In this document: one piece after another, positions 25,641 through 33,296 of the stretch
Layout: every line of letters begins with the position of its first letter
Numbering within the stretch: position 1 is the stretch's first letter
Assembly (NCBI GenBank): GCA_903834975.1
Contig: CAILKX010000102.1
Coordinates: 1 to 34,596 of the forward strand
Direction of reading: 5' to 3'
Source: an uncultured Curvibacter sp.
Lineage (GTDB): Bacteria > Pseudomonadota > Gammaproteobacteria > Burkholderiales > Burkholderiaceae_C
DNA length: 34,596 nucleotides
Program-made: the position numbers and the translations under genes
Notes under the pieces: model-generated
Databases searched by the model: none
Seen by the model: only the letters and a program-made list of their open reading frames with translations
What the model was told of the DNA's origin: nothing

Positions 25641-25763
25641 GTGGCTCAAATGACACCAGAACAAAAGAAAAGCAACGTCAAAATGGCGTTGATCTTGGCC
25701 TCCGTGGCCCTGGTGTTTTTCATTGGTTTTATCGCCAAGGGTTTCCTGTTGTCCCACCCCTGA
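25641..25763 (+). CDS. Cytochrome oxidase small assembly protein (40 aa)
   Basis: Too short for the ORF track. It reads MAQMTPEQKKSNVKMALILASVALVFFIGFIAKGFLLSHP from GTG 25641, or three residues shorter from ATG 25650. A basic N terminus is followed by one transmembrane helix. Tiny proteins of this pattern (TPEQ.KSN..MALIL) are known between coxA and ctaG in Burkholderiales and are named for an assumed role in oxidase assembly. It lies 22 bases after coxA and 24 bases before ctaG. I am confident it is a gene; its molecular role is not established from sequence. Confidence 0.85.
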   Translation: MAQMTPEQKKSNVKMALILASVALVFFIGFIAKGFLLSHP

Positions 25764-25787
25764 AGGGAGGACAGGCCTCACACTCCC

Positions 25788-26372
25788 ATGCTTGCCTCCT
25801 CGCGTCACAATGTGAACATGGTCGTTAAATTGGCGGTGGTCGTGCTGGGTATGTTCGCTTTTGGTTATGCCCTGGTGCCCTTGTATCGGCAAATTTGTGA
25901 AGCCACGGGCATCAATATTTTGGCCTTGACCGAACGCGATGTTCCGGGCAACTCCGCTTCCAGCAAGGGTGCTTCGGTGCCCACGAACACACAGATTGAC
26001 CTGACGCGGAGCATCACCGTTGAGTTTGACGCCAACGCCCGGGGGCCTTGGCAATTCCAGCCGGCAACCCGTTCCGTGGTCGTGCATCCCGGCGAGTTGA
26101 CCACGGTGATGTATGAGTTCCAGAATGTCCAAAACCGGCGCATGTCGGCGCAGGCCATTCCGAGCTATGCCCCGAATCAAGCGTCCATGTATTTCACGAA
26201 GTTGGAGTGTTTTTGTTTTAACCAATACACCCTGGAGCCTGGCGAGAAACGGTCATGGCCGGTGGTTTTTTACATCGACCCTAAGTTGTCCAAAGACGTC
26301 AAGACCATCACCCTGTCCTATACTTTCTTTGAAGTGGGTGGTAAAACGCCGCCCGCCCCCGTTGGTGTTTAA
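25788..26372 (+). CDS. ctaG: Cytochrome c oxidase assembly protein CtaG/Cox11
   Basis: A 194-residue copper chaperone with one N-terminal membrane helix (VVKLAVVVLGMFAFGYALVPLY) and a periplasmic beta domain. The Cu(I) motif ECFCFNQ carries Cys141 and Cys143, followed by LEPGEKRSWPVVFYIDP, diagnostic of Cox11. It delivers copper to the CuB centre of CoxA. A purine-rich GGGAGG lies rather far (about 18 bases) upstream of ATG 25788, but no closer start codon exists in frame. Confidence 0.94.
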   Translation: MLASSRHNVNMVVKLAVVVLGMFAFGYALVPLYRQICEATGINILALTERDVPGNSASSKGASVPTNTQIDLTRSITVEFDANARGPWQFQPATRSVVVHPGELTTVMYEFQNVQNRRMSAQAIPSYAPNQASMYFTKLECFCFNQYTLEPGEKRSWPVVFYIDPKLSKDVKTITLSYTFFEVGGKTPPAPVGV

Positions 26373-26384
26373 GGGCGCGGTGCG

Positions 26385-26564
26385 ATGAATTGGTTGCGCA
26401 CTTTCAAAGCCGTGGCGTGGTCCTTTGTGGGCATTCGCAAAGGCAGCGAATGGCAAAAAGATGGTGAAGCGATAGGCCTGGTGCCCGTCGTGGTGGTTGG
26501 TTTGGTGTCGGTGCTGCTGTTCGTCGTCGGCCTGATCGGATTGGTTCACTGGGTGACCGCTTGA
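26385..26564 (+). CDS. DUF2970 family membrane protein (59 aa)
   Basis: Missing from the ORF track because it is just under its length cut-off. It reads MNWLRTFKAVAWSFVGIRKGSEWQKD followed by a single long helix (GLVPVVVVGLVSVLLFVVGLIGLVHW). The start AVAWSFVGIRKGS with a C-terminal helix is the DUF2970 pattern. It lies 12 bases after ctaG and 65 bases before coxC. A role in oxidase assembly or stability is inferred from location only. Confidence 0.85.
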   Translation: MNWLRTFKAVAWSFVGIRKGSEWQKDGEAIGLVPVVVVGLVSVLLFVVGLIGLVHWVTA

Positions 26565-26629
26565 CGTGGGTCTGGCGTTTATCTGATTTGAAATTTTGAG
26601 TGATTTGTTTTAAGAGGTAGGAGAAAAAA

Positions 26630-27511
26630 ATGAGTTCGACCCCGCACAGTGGAACGCCTTATTACTACGTTCCCCACAGCTCGCGCCATCCTTTCATGGC
26701 CGCTGTGGGTTTGTTGGGCGTCATTTTTGGTGCCTCACAGTGGATCAATGGTGAAGATTACGGCAAGTTCATCTTGTTTGCTGGCCTGGCTTGGTTCTTG
26801 GTGGTTTTGTTCCAATGGTTCTCTGACGCCATTTCTGAAAGCCAAGAAGGCCAATACGGTCGCAAGATCGATTTGTCTTACCGCTGGAGCATGAGCTGGT
26901 TCATCTTCTCTGAAGTCATGTTCTTTGGTGCCTTCTTTGCCGCTTTGTGGTGGTGCCGTATGCACTCGGTGCCGGCTTTGGGCAACTTGGCCAACGAAGT
27001 GCTGTGGCCCGGCTTCAAGGCCGTGTGGCCCAGCGTCATGCCCGGCGCTACCGCCTCGCCCGGGGACATTGTGGAGCCCTTCCAAACCATGACACCGTTC
27101 TGGTTGCCCACCATCAACACCGCTTTGTTGTTGAGCTCTGGGGTCACTTTGACGATTGCTCATCATGCTTTGATCGCAGGTCAACGTTCCAAGACGATTG
27201 GCTTTATGTGGTTGACCGTGGCTTTGGGCATTGTGTTCTTGTTTGTTCAAGGCTACGAATACTCCCACGCTTATTCTGAATTGAACCTGAAGCTCACCTC
27301 AGGGGTCTATGGTTCGACCTTCTTCATGTTGACCGGTTTCCACGGCTTCCATGTGTTCATCGGCATGTTGATGTTGTTGTTCATCACCTTGCGTTTGCAA
27401 AAGGGCCATTTCACGCCCACCAAGCACTTTGGCTTTGAAGGGGCGGCTTGGTATTGGCACTTTGTGGACGTGGTCTGGCTGGGCTTGTACATCCTGGTTT
27501 ACTGGATGTAA
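26630..27511 (+). CDS. coxC: Cytochrome c oxidase subunit III
   Basis: A 293-residue, seven-helix subunit III. Seen: N-terminal YYYVPHSSRHPFMAAVGLLG, the conserved WFIFSEVMFFGAFFAALWW with the Glu typical of subunit III, ALLLSSGVTLTIAHHALI, and the C-terminal GFHGFHVFIGMLML...FGFEGAAWYWHFVDVVWLGLY. It stabilises the CoxA active site during turnover. A good RBS (GGTAGGAG) precedes the ATG. A strong terminator follows the stop codon, closing this operon. Confidence 0.96.
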   Translation: MSSTPHSGTPYYYVPHSSRHPFMAAVGLLGVIFGASQWINGEDYGKFILFAGLAWFLVVLFQWFSDAISESQEGQYGRKIDLSYRWSMSWFIFSEVMFFGAFFAALWWCRMHSVPALGNLANEVLWPGFKAVWPSVMPGATASPGDIVEPFQTMTPFWLPTINTALLLSSGVTLTIAHHALIAGQRSKTIGFMWLTVALGIVFLFVQGYEYSHAYSELNLKLTSGVYGSTFFMLTGFHGFHVFIGMLMLLFITLRLQKGHFTPTKHFGFEGAAWYWHFVDVVWLGLYILVYWM

Positions 27512-27528
27512 GAGGCCGGCCATCTCCC

Positions 27529-27560
27529 AATAAAAAAGCGCCTCGCGGCGCTTTTTTATT
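27529..27560. terminator. Perfect bidirectional intrinsic terminator after coxC
   Basis: AATAAAAAAGCGCC-TCGC-GGCGCTTTTTTATT is a perfect 14-base palindrome around a 4-base loop. The GC core is followed by a T6 run on both strands, so it can end coxC transcription and that of the convergent DUF2909 gene, whose stop codon lies within the right arm. Confidence 0.93.
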
Positions 27561-27777
27561 GTCCGGGCTGAATGCCCGTGGGTTGTATCCAACCCATCCA
27601 CCAGGACAACAAAATGGTCAGGAAAACAAAAATAGAAAACCCCACACGCAACGCCAAAGCGCGGGCCATGCGGTTGCTTTTTTGTTCCTCAGAACCCGAG
27701 CCGCGCATCATGAAAAACAGGGCGGCCCCTAAACTGGCCAAGATGGCGACAAACGCTGCAATTACCAAATAAGTCAT
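27556..27777 (-). CDS. DUF2909 family twin-helix membrane protein
   Basis: A 73-residue protein with two transmembrane helices (MTYLVIAAFVAILASLGAALFFMM and LALRVGFSIFVFLTILLSWWMGWI) separated by a short charged loop (RGSGSEEQKSNRMAR). This is the DUF2909 or twin transmembrane protein pattern, common within cox loci of Burkholderiales. It is the only minus-strand gene in the oxidase region. Its start codon overlaps that of SURF1 by two bases. Function unknown. Confidence 0.82.
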   Translation of the reverse strand: MTYLVIAAFVAILASLGAALFFMMRGSGSEEQKSNRMARALALRVGFSIFVFLTILLSWWMGWIQPTGIQPGQ

Positions 27778-28609
27778 GGCCTCATTATCACGCGAACCCC
27801 ATCCGCCAGCGGGAAAGCCGTCGCCAAAACCCCTGAGCCGTGCTCAGTTTTGGGCTTTGGCCTTGGCGACCTTGGTGGTGGTCTCTTTAACCGTTCGGCT
27901 GGGGTTTTGGCAGTTGAGCCGTGCGGCCGAAAAACAAGCATGGCAAACGGCCATGGCCACCCAGCGCGATTTGCCGGTGCTGGACATGAGCCCCAGTCAG
28001 GACCAGAACCTCGCATCGACCCAAGAATGGCTAAAAGACTGGGGTCAACCCCACTTGTTGCACCGCCGAGTCACGGTTCGGGGGACTTGGTTACCGCAGT
28101 TCAACGTGTATTTGGACAACCGACAAATGGACGGCAAGGTGGGATTCTTTTTACTCACGCCGCTGCAACTCGACCACAGCGATCAAGCCATCTGGGTGCA
28201 GCGCGGGTGGTTGCCACGCAATTTTCAGCAACGCGAACAACTGCCGGAGGTGCTGACGCCGAGCGGCCCAGTCAGCCTCACGGCTCGCATCGCCCTGGCG
28301 CCTTCGAAGCTGATGGAACTGGGTTCAACATCCCCCGGCTCAGGGTTTTCCCATTTGCGGCAGAATCTGGATGAATCTGAAATGCGCCACGAAACGGGCT
28401 TGAATCTGCTGAGCGGGTCCTTGGTGCAACTGTCCCCCGAGGGCGATTCCGATGCCCTGTTGCGAAACTGGTTTGAGCCCGCTGCCGACACCGCTAAACA
28501 CAAGGGCTACGCGTTGCAATGGTTTGCCATGGCCCTGGGGGCTGCGGCTTGGTTTTTTTGGTTTGCTTTTTTTAAAGTGTGGCGAAAGAGTGGCAATCGT
28601 GACTGTTGA
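27776..28609 (+). CDS. SURF1 family cytochrome oxidase biogenesis protein
   Basis: A 277-residue protein with the SURF1 two-helix layout: an N-terminal helix (ALALATLVVVSLTVRLGFWQLSRAAEK), a periplasmic domain (VRGTWLPQFNVYLDNRQMDGKVGFFLLTPL, WVQRGWLPRNFQQR), and a C-terminal helix (FAMALGAAAWFFWFAFFKVW). SURF1 helps insert haem a into CoxA. ATG 27776 overlaps the divergent DUF2909 start; no good downstream start exists before conserved sequence begins. Its RBS is weak. The next gene starts within its last codons. Confidence 0.88.
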   Translation: MASLSREPHPPAGKPSPKPLSRAQFWALALATLVVVSLTVRLGFWQLSRAAEKQAWQTAMATQRDLPVLDMSPSQDQNLASTQEWLKDWGQPHLLHRRVTVRGTWLPQFNVYLDNRQMDGKVGFFLLTPLQLDHSDQAIWVQRGWLPRNFQQREQLPEVLTPSGPVSLTARIALAPSKLMELGSTSPGSGFSHLRQNLDESEMRHETGLNLLSGSLVQLSPEGDSDALLRNWFEPAADTAKHKGYALQWFAMALGAAAWFFWFAFFKVWRKSGNRDC

Positions 28610-29330
28610 AAATTCCCCAGCGACCTCCGCTGTCCCCACGGTGCAAGATCAAGACCACGTGCTTGAATTGACCGTGCACAACCTGCCATCGCCCACCACC
28701 ATCCCGGCCGAGCGCACCCGCATGGGACGCATCAAAATGCTCTTGGTGCTGTTGATTTGCGCCTCGCCGGTGATCGCGTCTTATGTTACTTATTACTTTA
28801 TTCGCCCGAATTCTTTTCACAGTTATGGCGAGTTGATTGCTGGCCAACCCGGCTTGCCTTCAGCGCAGGCGGAGGTGTTGAGCGGACCTCAAACGGGCAC
28901 CACCCTCGATTTACCCCGCCTCAAAGGGCAGTGGCTGCTGCTCAGTGTGGCCGATGCCGCTTGTGACCCCGCGTGTGAAAAACACCTCTTTTTACAACGC
29001 CAAATGCGCGAGTCTTTGGGGGCCGAAAAGGGGCGGGTCGATTGGGTTTGGTTGGTGCCCGACACGCAAGCGCTGCCAGAGCGCTTGAAGCCCGCCTTGA
29101 CCGAAGCCACGGTGCTTCGCGTCAAGCCCGAGGTCCTGCAGACTTGGCTGGCACCAGCGGCCGAGCATCGATTGGCCGATCACCTTTATTTGGTCGACCC
29201 CATGGGCCATTGGATGATGCGCTTTCCCGCGAATTTGGACTTGGCCGACGCTGGACAAGCCAAGCTGGCTAAGAAAGACTTAGACCGCTTGTTGCGTGCC
29301 TCGGCCTCTTGGGACACCGAGGGCCGTTGA
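28599..29330 (+). CDS. Membrane-anchored SCO/thioredoxin-like protein of the cox locus
   Basis: A 243-residue protein if it starts at GTG 28599 (MTVENSPATSAVP), overlapping the SURF1 end by 11 bases. GTG 28590 is an alternative, and the ORF-track start at 28452 is too deep inside SURF1. One membrane helix (MLLVLLICASPVIASYVTYYFI) precedes a periplasmic thioredoxin-like domain: LKGQWLLLSVADAACDPACEKHLFLQRQMRESLG and later HLYLVDPMGHWMMRFP. The CDPACEKH Cys pair is close to the CxxxC of SCO copper chaperones. Homologues between SURF1 and ctaA in Burkholderiales are often mislabelled as oxidase subunits. A role in copper or thiol handling for CuA is plausible but inferred. Confidence 0.78.
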   Translation: MTVENSPATSAVPTVQDQDHVLELTVHNLPSPTTIPAERTRMGRIKMLLVLLICASPVIASYVTYYFIRPNSFHSYGELIAGQPGLPSAQAEVLSGPQTGTTLDLPRLKGQWLLLSVADAACDPACEKHLFLQRQMRESLGAEKGRVDWVWLVPDTQALPERLKPALTEATVLRVKPEVLQTWLAPAAEHRLADHLYLVDPMGHWMMRFPANLDLADAGQAKLAKKDLDRLLRASASWDTEGR

Positions 29331-29334
29331 GAAC

Positions 29335-30471
29335 ATGGACGCCGCTTCTTCCCTGAGTTTGTTCAACCTGGCCCCCTTGGGACGGGTAGCGCTGGTCGGC
29401 GCCCTGTGTGCCCTGGGCCCCTTGGCCTGGTTGATGTGGTCGCAAAAAACAGGTCAACAAAAATCATTTTGGACGGCTTTGACGGTGACCACCGCTTTTT
29501 TGACCTTCGATTTGATTATGTTCGGCTCCTACACCCGCCTCACTGACTCGGGTCTGGGCTGCCCGGATTGGCCGGGTTGCTACGGCCAAGCCAGCCCGCT
29601 CGCCGCGATGTCAGACATCACCGCTGCCCATGAAGCGCTGCCCACCGGGGCCGTGAGTGAGTCCAAGGCTTGGATCGAAATGGTGCACCGGTATTTGGCC
29701 ACTGCCGTCGGCGCCTTGATCGTGCTGGCGTGGTTGGGGGCGTTGTTTAAGCGCCGTGAGCAACGCGATGGCCGCACTGTTCGGGAAGGTCGGGACCGTT
29801 TTCTGACGACGCTCACGCTGTTCTGGGTGCTGGTTCAAGGCGCTTTTGGTGCTTTCACGGTGACCTTGAAATTGCTGCCTGCGATCGTCACCCTGCACTT
29901 GTTGGGCGGCATCGTCTTGCTGGCTTTGCTGGTGCTGCAGATGGCGAAACAGCGGTCTGCACCCGCCCCGTTTTTGTCGCGAAGGATGAAGGTGGGTCTG
30001 GGGGCTGCTTTGGTGTTGGTGACCTTGCAGGTGCTGCTGGGCGGCTGGGTCAGCACCAACTACGCGGTTTTGATCTGCAACACCTTTCCGCAATGCCAAG
30101 GGGCTTGGTGGCCGGAGATGAATTTCCAGGCAGGCTTTGAAATTTGGCGCCCCTTGGGCATGGACAGCAACGGACAGCCGCTGGTCTTCTCGGCGCTGAC
30201 GGCGATTCATTACACTCACCGGTTGGTAGCCTATTCGGTTTTTGCTTATGTCGGTTTCATGGCTTGGCGCTTGGCCCGCTATGAGCGCCGAGCAGCAAGG
30301 GTCTTGGGCGCCTTGTTGGGCCTGCAAGCGCTGACCGGCTTGAGCAATGTGGTGCTGGGTTGGCCCTTGCTGGCGGCGGTGATGCACACCGGCGGCGCAG
30401 CGGCCTTGGTGGCCGTGTTGGTATGGTGCTTGGGCGTGCCTCGGTTAAATGACAAGTCGACAACGAAATAA
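29335..30471 (+). CDS. ctaA: Haem A synthase (COX15/CtaA family)
   Basis: A 378-residue, eight-helix protein. ATG 29335 starts 4 bases after the previous stop; the ORF-track start at 29296 overlaps the neighbour and is less likely. Signatures: FGSYTRLTDSGLGCPDWPGCYG with its Cys pair, WIEMVHRYLATAVG, VTLHLLGGIVLLALL, a second Cys pair CNTFPQC, IHYTHRLVAY, and MHTGGAAALV. The conserved His residues bind haem. It oxidises the C8 methyl of haem O to make haem A for CoxA, acting after the CtaB product encoded next. Confidence 0.94.
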   Translation: MDAASSLSLFNLAPLGRVALVGALCALGPLAWLMWSQKTGQQKSFWTALTVTTAFLTFDLIMFGSYTRLTDSGLGCPDWPGCYGQASPLAAMSDITAAHEALPTGAVSESKAWIEMVHRYLATAVGALIVLAWLGALFKRREQRDGRTVREGRDRFLTTLTLFWVLVQGAFGAFTVTLKLLPAIVTLHLLGGIVLLALLVLQMAKQRSAPAPFLSRRMKVGLGAALVLVTLQVLLGGWVSTNYAVLICNTFPQCQGAWWPEMNFQAGFEIWRPLGMDSNGQPLVFSALTAIHYTHRLVAYSVFAYVGFMAWRLARYERRAARVLGALLGLQALTGLSNVVLGWPLLAAVMHTGGAAALVAVLVWCLGVPRLNDKSTTK

Positions 30472-30494
30472 ATGGTCTTGATGGGGTTTTTTAA

Positions 30495-31388
30495 ATGAGC
30501 GCTGTCGTTCCTTTGTCCAGGCTGTCTTTGCTCAGCCAGTACTACCAACTGACCAAGCCGCGCGTGGTCCAGTTGATAGTGTTTTGCGCCCTCATCGGCA
30601 TGGTGCTGGCCGTGCCTGGCGTGCCCCGTTGGGGCGACGTTCAGCTCGGCTTGATTGCCTGCGTCGGCATTTGGCTGGTGGCGGGAGCGGCGGCGGTGTT
30701 CAACTGTTTGGTGGAAAAAGGCATTGACGCCAAAATGCGCCGAACGGCTTGGCGTGCCACCGCCCAAGGCCAGCTCAGTGATTGGCAAGCCTTGGCTTTT
30801 TCGACCGTGCTTTGCAGCCTGGGTTCGGTGGTTCTTTATGTTTGGGTGAACCCCCTGACGATGGTGTTGACCTTCGCTACTTTTGTGGGTTATGCCGTCA
30901 TTTACACCGTGATTCTGAAACCCCTAACGCCCCAAAACATCGTCATCGGCGGGGCCTCTGGTGCCATGCCCCCGGTGCTCGGCTGGGCGGCGATGACGGG
31001 CGAGGTCAGCGCCGAGAGTTTGATTTTGTTCCTCATTATTTTCTTGTGGACGCCGCCCCATTTTTGGGCCTTGGCGCTATACCGCGTCGAGGATTACCGA
31101 AAATCGGGCTTGCCGATGTTGCCCGTCACGCATGGCAACGCCTTCACACGTTTGCAAATTTTGCTCTACACCTTTGTGCTGTTCGCGGCGTGTGTGATGC
31201 CCTTTGCTTACGGCATGAGTGGCGTTTTTTATTTGGTTTGTGCCGTGTTGTTGAGCCTGGGGTTCATTGGCTACGCTTGGAAATTGTGGCAAAACTACTC
31301 CGATGAGCTGTCAAGGGCCACTTTTCGCTTTTCCTTGTACCACCTGAGCTTGTTGTTCGCCGCTTTCTTGGTCGACCACTATCTTTGA
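30495..31388 (+). CDS. ctaB: Protohaem IX farnesyltransferase (haem O synthase)
   Basis: A 297-residue UbiA-family prenyltransferase with about nine helices. Start [21 protein letters not shown] is typical of CtaB. The prenyl-diphosphate region is [19 protein letters not shown], and [31 protein letters not shown] and [27 protein letters not shown] follow. It adds a farnesyl group to haem b to make haem O. The gene follows ctaA by 23 bases and precedes the SCO gene by 19. Confidence 0.95.
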   Translation: MSAVVPLSRLSLLSQYYQLTKPRVVQLIVFCALIGMVLAVPGVPRWGDVQLGLIACVGIWLVAGAAAVFNCLVEKGIDAKMRRTAWRATAQGQLSDWQALAFSTVLCSLGSVVLYVWVNPLTMVLTFATFVGYAVIYTVILKPLTPQNIVIGGASGAMPPVLGWAAMTGEVSAESLILFLIIFLWTPPHFWALALYRVEDYRKSGLPMLPVTHGNAFTRLQILLYTFVLFAACVMPFAYGMSGVFYLVCAVLLSLGFIGYAWKLWQNYSDELSRATFRFSLYHLSLLFAAFLVDHYL

Positions 31389-31407
31389 AGCCATACCGTT
31401 TGAACCC

Positions 31408-32058
31408 ATGAAGTCTGGTCTATCTTTTCTTTTGAAGTCGGGCCTCTGGGCGCTCCTCAGTCTACTGACTTTGGGTTTGAGCGCCTGCCATTCTGAGCGT
31501 CCCCAATTCAAGTCCGTGGACATCACCGGCGCCGACTACGCCAACCAACTGGAATTGCCCGACACCTCCGGTCAAGTGCGCCATTTGAGCGATTTCAAAG
31601 GCAAAGCGGTGGCGGTATTTTTTGGTTACACCCAATGCCCCGATGTCTGTCCCACCACCTTGGCCGAGTTGGCGGAGGTCAAGCGGGCCTTGTCGAAGAA
31701 CGACACCAAGGGCGGTGAGCGTTTGCAGGTGGTGTTCGTTTCTCTGGACCCTGAGCGCGACACGAATGAGGTGTTGCAAGCCTATATGGCGGGTTTTGCG
31801 GAGCAGGGTGGCGAATCAGGCGCAAACGCCGGTTTTGTGGCCCTTCGCCCTGCCAACCCCGCGCAATTGGAGGCGGTTGCCAAGACCTTCAAAATTTATT
31901 ACAAAAAGGTCGAGGGCAAGACGCCAGGCAGCTACACCCTTGACCACACGGCGGCCACCTACCTGTTTGACCCGCAAGGCCGGGTCAGGTTGTTCAGCCG
32001 CTACGGCAGTGGCGCGAAAGCGTTGTTGGACGACGTCCAACTGCTGTTAGCGGATTAA
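31408..32058 (+). CDS. SCO1/SenC family copper chaperone lipoprotein
   Basis: A 216-residue protein with a lipobox-like signal (LLTLGLSAC), so likely membrane-anchored in the periplasm. The thioredoxin fold carries the copper motif YTQCPDVCPTTLAEL (Cys77, Cys81) and the distant ligand His180 in LDHTAATYLFDPQGR. It matures the CuA centre of CoxB. It is the last gene of the oxidase assembly run and converges on rpoH with 14 bases between the stops. Confidence 0.94.
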   Translation: MKSGLSFLLKSGLWALLSLLTLGLSACHSERPQFKSVDITGADYANQLELPDTSGQVRHLSDFKGKAVAVFFGYTQCPDVCPTTLAELAEVKRALSKNDTKGGERLQVVFVSLDPERDTNEVLQAYMAGFAEQGGESGANAGFVALRPANPAQLEAVAKTFKIYYKKVEGKTPGSYTLDHTAATYLFDPQGRVRLFSRYGSGAKALLDDVQLLLAD

Positions 32059-32072
32059 GTGGACTAAGCGAA

Positions 32073-33035
32073 TTAAGCGAATTCAACCAGAGCGGTCTTC
32101 ATCTTTTTCATGGCCGCCACTTCGATTTGGCGGATGCGCTCGGCGCTGACACCAAACTCAGCCGCCAATTCGTGCAGCGTCATGCCGCCGGTGCCGTTGT
32201 CATTCACCTTGAGCCAGCGCTCTTCGACGATGCGGCGGCTGCGGGCATCCAAGCTTTCTAAGGCCAACGCCAAGCCTTCGCTGGTCAAGCGGTCATGGTG
32301 CTGGGCTTCGAGCACGGCGGTGGGCTCGTGGTGCGCGTCGCTCAAATAGGCAATTGGTCCAAAGGCTTTTTCAGAATCTTCGTTGGGGCTCGGGTCAATC
32401 AGCACGTCACCGCCCGACAAGCGCATTTCCATTTCTTGCACATCTTCGCGCTTCACGTTGAGGCGTTGGGCCATCAGCGTGACCTCGCTCTCGGTCATGG
32501 TGTCGCGGTGGGTGCCCTCGTCGTCAGCAGCATCGGCTTTGAAACCTTGCTTCATGGAACGCAAGTTGAAGAATAATTTGCGCTGGGCTTTGGTGGTCGC
32601 CACTTTGACCATGCGCCAGTTCTTCAAAATGTATTCGTGGATTTCAGCCTTGATCCAGTGCATGGCGTAGCTCACCAAGCGCACGCCTTGATCGGGGTCA
32701 AAGCGCTTGACGGCCTTCATCAGGCCCAGGTTGCCTTCTTGAATCAAATCGCTGTGTGGCAGCCCATACCCCAAGTATTGGCGTGAAATGGACACGACCA
32801 AGCGCAGGTGGGACATGACCAAACGGCCGGCGGCTTCCACATCGTTGTGATCGCGCAGGTCGCGGGCCAATTGTTGCTCTTCTGCGGGCGTCAGCATCGG
32901 CATGCGGTTAACGGCCGTGATGTAGGCGTCGAGGTTGCCCAGCGGGGGCAACAAGCCCCAGCTCAGGGCGGCGGTTTCTTTTTGAGCAACTGGCAGCGCC
33001 AGTGCGGGCGTTAAGTCTTGGTTTTGAAGGGACAT
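32073..33035 (-). CDS. rpoH: RNA polymerase heat-shock sigma factor (sigma-32)
   Basis: A 320-residue sigma-70-family factor, slightly longer than the usual 285-310. ATG 33035 (MSLQNQDL) has AAAGGA just upstream; the ORF-track start at 33056 lacks an RBS. Region 1.2 to 2: NLDAYITAVNRMPMLTPAEEQQLARDLRDH, HLRLVVSISRQYLGYGLPHSDLIQEGNLGLMKAVKRFDPDQG, and the -10 recognition helix RLVSYAMHWIKAEIHEYILKNWRMVK. The RpoH box is QRKLFFNLRSMKQG. Region 4.2: LHELAAEFGVSAERIRQIEVAAMKKMK. It directs transcription of chaperone and protease genes. A CIRCE operator lies 55 bases upstream of the start, indicating HrcA control. Confidence 0.96.
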   Translation of the reverse strand: MSLQNQDLTPALALPVAQKETAALSWGLLPPLGNLDAYITAVNRMPMLTPAEEQQLARDLRDHNDVEAAGRLVMSHLRLVVSISRQYLGYGLPHSDLIQEGNLGLMKAVKRFDPDQGVRLVSYAMHWIKAEIHEYILKNWRMVKVATTKAQRKLFFNLRSMKQGFKADAADDEGTHRDTMTESEVTLMAQRLNVKREDVQEMEMRLSGGDVLIDPSPNEDSEKAFGPIAYLSDAHHEPTAVLEAQHHDRLTSEGLALALESLDARSRRIVEERWLKVNDNGTGGMTLHELAAEFGVSAERIRQIEVAAMKKMKTALVEFA

Positions 33036-33061
33036 TCCGGCATCCTTTCGAGTCATTTTGA

Positions 33062-33076
33062 GAGGTATTTTACCTC
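33062..33076 (-). repeat. Small inverted repeat in the rpoH leader
   Basis: GAGGTA-TTT-TACCTC is a perfect 6-bp inverted repeat between the CIRCE element and the rpoH start. In the mRNA it could form a short hairpin about 27 bases before the start codon. Whether it tunes translation is unknown. Confidence 0.4.
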
Positions 33077-33089
33077 GGTAGACGCTATA

Positions 33090-33116
33090 TTAGCACTCTC
33101 TTTGGCCGAGTGCTAA
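33090..33116. promoter_or_regulatory. CIRCE element (HrcA operator) upstream of rpoH
   Basis: TTAGCACTC, nine bases, then GAGTGCTAA: an exact match to the CIRCE consensus (TTAGCACTC-N9-GAGTGCTAA) bound by the heat-shock repressor HrcA. It lies 55 bases upstream of the rpoH start codon and more than 170 bases from ftsY, which ends facing it. On the minus strand TAATAT at its edge could be part of a -10 box, so repressor binding would block the promoter. Confidence 0.9.
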
Positions 33117-33210
33117 TCAAGAAAACGGCAAAAAAGCCACAAAGCCGACGACTGACTATTGAGAGCCGTCGAAAGGCTGCAACAGAAAAGCGCAGAGCGA
33201 AAGCCAAGCC

Positions 33211-33257
33211 AGGGGAGGGGTTTTAGGGAATTGGGGTCGCATCAAAACCCCACCCCT
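33211..33257 (-). terminator. GC-rich inverted repeat downstream of ftsY
   Basis: AGGGGAGGGGTTTT (33211-33224) and AAAACCCCACCCCT (33244-33257) are inverted repeats with one mismatch and a 19-base loop. It starts 40 bases after the ftsY stop on the minus strand and could end ftsY transcription before the rpoH promoter. No T-run follows, so the terminator role is inferred. Confidence 0.4.
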
Positions 33258-33296
33258 ATTCCACCCCATTCATGCCCATTCCAACCGGTTTCGACT

